A stretch of DNA of 64,000 nucleotides from Mactromeris polynyma (taxonomy: Eukaryota; Mollusca; Bivalvia; Venerida; Mactridae), in the NCBI GenBank assembly GCA_032209605.1, contig JASFXZ010000039.1:1612001-1676000 (forward strand), in the 5' to 3' direction. A program made the translations under genes and the position numbers. Under the pieces are notes generated by a model, which was not told the origin of the DNA, did not search any database, and saw only the letters and a list, made by a program, of their open reading frames with translations. Shown piece by piece: positions 62,100-64,000 of the stretch; position 1 is the first letter of the stretch; every line of letters begins with the position of its first letter.

Positions 62100-64000
62100 A
62101 TTTTTAATTTAAATTTATTTGAGAATTTTTGAATTTGCTTAAAAGTAGCTACACAGCTTTGAGTTAGGTTTTATGTAATATTGATTATTTTTCTTGTGTA
62201 ATTGTTTTGTTTATGATTATTTTTCTTGTGTAATTGTTTTGTTTAGGTGTCATTTAAGGGTATTCTGGACTTGCATCATATGGCAACAACTTTCGGCCAG
62301 ACCCTATTCCAAATTTCATGCTAAGTTGGTTAAATGAAGACATATTGAACATGGTAATGAGGTTTATGGACCTTTCAGAACTCGGCACTTAATGCTTCAA
62401 AATTTCAAGCAGCAAATAACCTCACTTAGGATTTCAATAATCTTATAACTATTTCATTAACTTATTGTTGTATTAAACATGTCAGCTATTAGGGTTAAGA
62501 TAGGTTTAGGGAACTTTTTGGAACCTAATTTTACTCAAAATTGCATATTAGGGTTCATTTTTTGTAATAATGAATGTGTTTAATATAATTATTGTGTTTC
62601 AATTTATGTTGTTTTCTGTTAGAAGGCCATGTTTTATTTAAGAATTGTACAATTGTTTTTGTATACCTCTTTACATGTCACCTTCTGTAAATAAAGATAT
62701 TATTATTATTATTTAAGGAAACATGTGGAACTTATTTCGCATCAAAATTTCAATTTAAGTGCATGGTAGGTTTAGTGGATAATTTTGAAAATATTTAATA
62801 CTAAACTTTCATATTGAGGTTTAGGTTAAGGTACTTTTCGGAACTTTTTTGGCATCAAAATTTCATTAAAATTATTCCAAATACTTTATCTGCATATATC
62901 TTATTCTTGCATAAAGGAGCGGTTATGGTCTGAAGCTCATAGCGGCCATAATTTATCCTTTCAACTATTCAATTTAAATAAGGACATGTTCAATGCAAAC
63001 TCTGTTTCCCTTAGGAATATTGAGGGGTGGAAGCGAAACTCCTCTTTCTGCTTGTTTATAAATAGGCAGTTAGACAATTTCAATTTTACACCTTGATATT
63101 AACCTCAGATTAGCTATCAACTATCCACGACTCTTCAACTTTTCATTTACTTTTCTTAAATTATTTAAGGTTCAGGGTCTTAATGTTTTAGGGATTTAGG
63201 TTTACTTTAAGGTTGTGATTAAGGGTCATATGGTCATTTCCAGTATACAAGGTTAGGCAGAGAAGTCGTTAGTCCTCTAGCCTCATTTAGGAGTTTGTAT
63301 TAATATTGCATTTTTGCTGCTTATTGATATCATGAACATACTTATATAATTCTGATGAATGATCAGATTACAAATTTACTGATTATCTTTCTTGTGTGAA
63401 TCTATCATACAAAGGTCAGTACATACCCCCTTCCCTGTATGTGTGTATCTTTCTTGAGAGGAGATTTTTCTGTTGGCCTCTGTGTTATTTGTGAATGACA
63501 TGTTTTTGTTTATTGACACAAGTTCTGTCCCATTATCCCTTCCAGAGTGCTCTCCCTTTATCCCTTCTCCATTGTGTGTTTGTATATAAAATACAGATTT
63601 CACATATCCTTGCTGTAGGAACATCTTTCTTTTTTGATGTGTTCGTCTATTCAACTCGTGCACATGATTCACTTGTTTATGCTGATTCAGTTTCCTCCTG
63701 TGATAATGTATAAACATGGTTGTAACCCAATGGTCCACTCGATGTATCTTTTGACAATGACCAATACATCCCTTCTGAAAACTCTTTGTCTATAAGTTCT
63801 CTTACCAAGATGGTTCCATGTGGCTGTCAGTGTTTTGGGTTTGGTTATGAAGCTTGTAGTGTAGATATCAATGTGTTAAGTTATCAATAGTGTAGATATC
63901 AGAAATTTTGTATATAACTAATATATTAATCATTTAGATAAGAATGTCATAAATATTACACCCATATATTATTATATTATTTTTATTTATGTTATTCCTT
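62100..64000. other. No gene recognised
   Basis: Strongly T-rich plus strand. A diverged piece of the 23,227-23,338 MITE interior (TGCTCTCCCTTTATCCCTTC) lies at about 63,548-63,567. The 120-codon minus-strand frame at 63,376-63,738 has no supporting features. Confidence 0.45.

Noticed and set aside
63376..63738. 120-codon minus-strand protein
   Set aside because: The longest frame in the right third, but it has no family motif or splice context, and it overlaps the relic of a MITE seen at 23.2 kb.

Overview
This is a 64 kb piece of an AT-rich animal nuclear genome, most probably a marine mollusc and plausibly a bivalve. The evidence is intron-rich genes with GT-AG splicing, a mollusc-type tRNA-derived SINE, many short inverted-repeat transposons and several tandem arrays with 69, 160 and 170 bp periods. 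The species assignment is inference. No prokaryotic or organellar segment is seen.

Left third (1-27 kb): two real genes, both on the minus strand. From 16,070 down past the left edge runs a 16-exon (3'-partial) WD40-repeat protein whose exon phases join without a break for 667 codons. It most resembles the WDR87/WDR97 type of large, probably cilium-related WD proteins. From 27,011 to 21,590 lies a complete seven-exon APEX2 gene (AP endonuclease 2, 554 aa) with all nuclease motifs, two PCNA-binding (PIP) motifs and a C-terminal GRF zinc finger. Introns and the 5 kb gap between the genes hold MITEs, SINE heads and short tandem repeats.

Middle (28-39 kb): a graveyard of repeats. In order there is a 69/70-bp higher-order satellite; mariner/Tc1 fragments; a Harbinger fragment duplicated around a 69-bp minisatellite; a mariner fragment; a ~168-bp satellite; a second 69-bp array flanking what may be two exons of an immunoglobulin-domain gene; a LINE split by an insertion that carries its own MITE; and a Tc1-like helix-turn-helix split by an apparent intron.

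Centre right (42.9-46.1 kb): a tandem tRNA-like repeat, then three DNA transposons nested inside one another. Each has its own terminal inverted repeats and target-site duplication (5, 8 and 9 bp).

Right third (46-64 kb): no confident gene. It holds a decayed Ty3/Gypsy pol fragment, a compound satellite with palindromic sub-repeats, another ~160-bp satellite and two striking hairpins. The plus strand here looks T-rich, as in introns of a plus-strand gene, and there is one weak exon candidate near 60.7 kb. The most notable items are the triple nested transposon, the spacer-alternating satellite at 28 kb, the palindromic compound satellite at 54-55.6 kb, the intron-split transposase and the possible Ig exons. 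None is clearly a new functional system.
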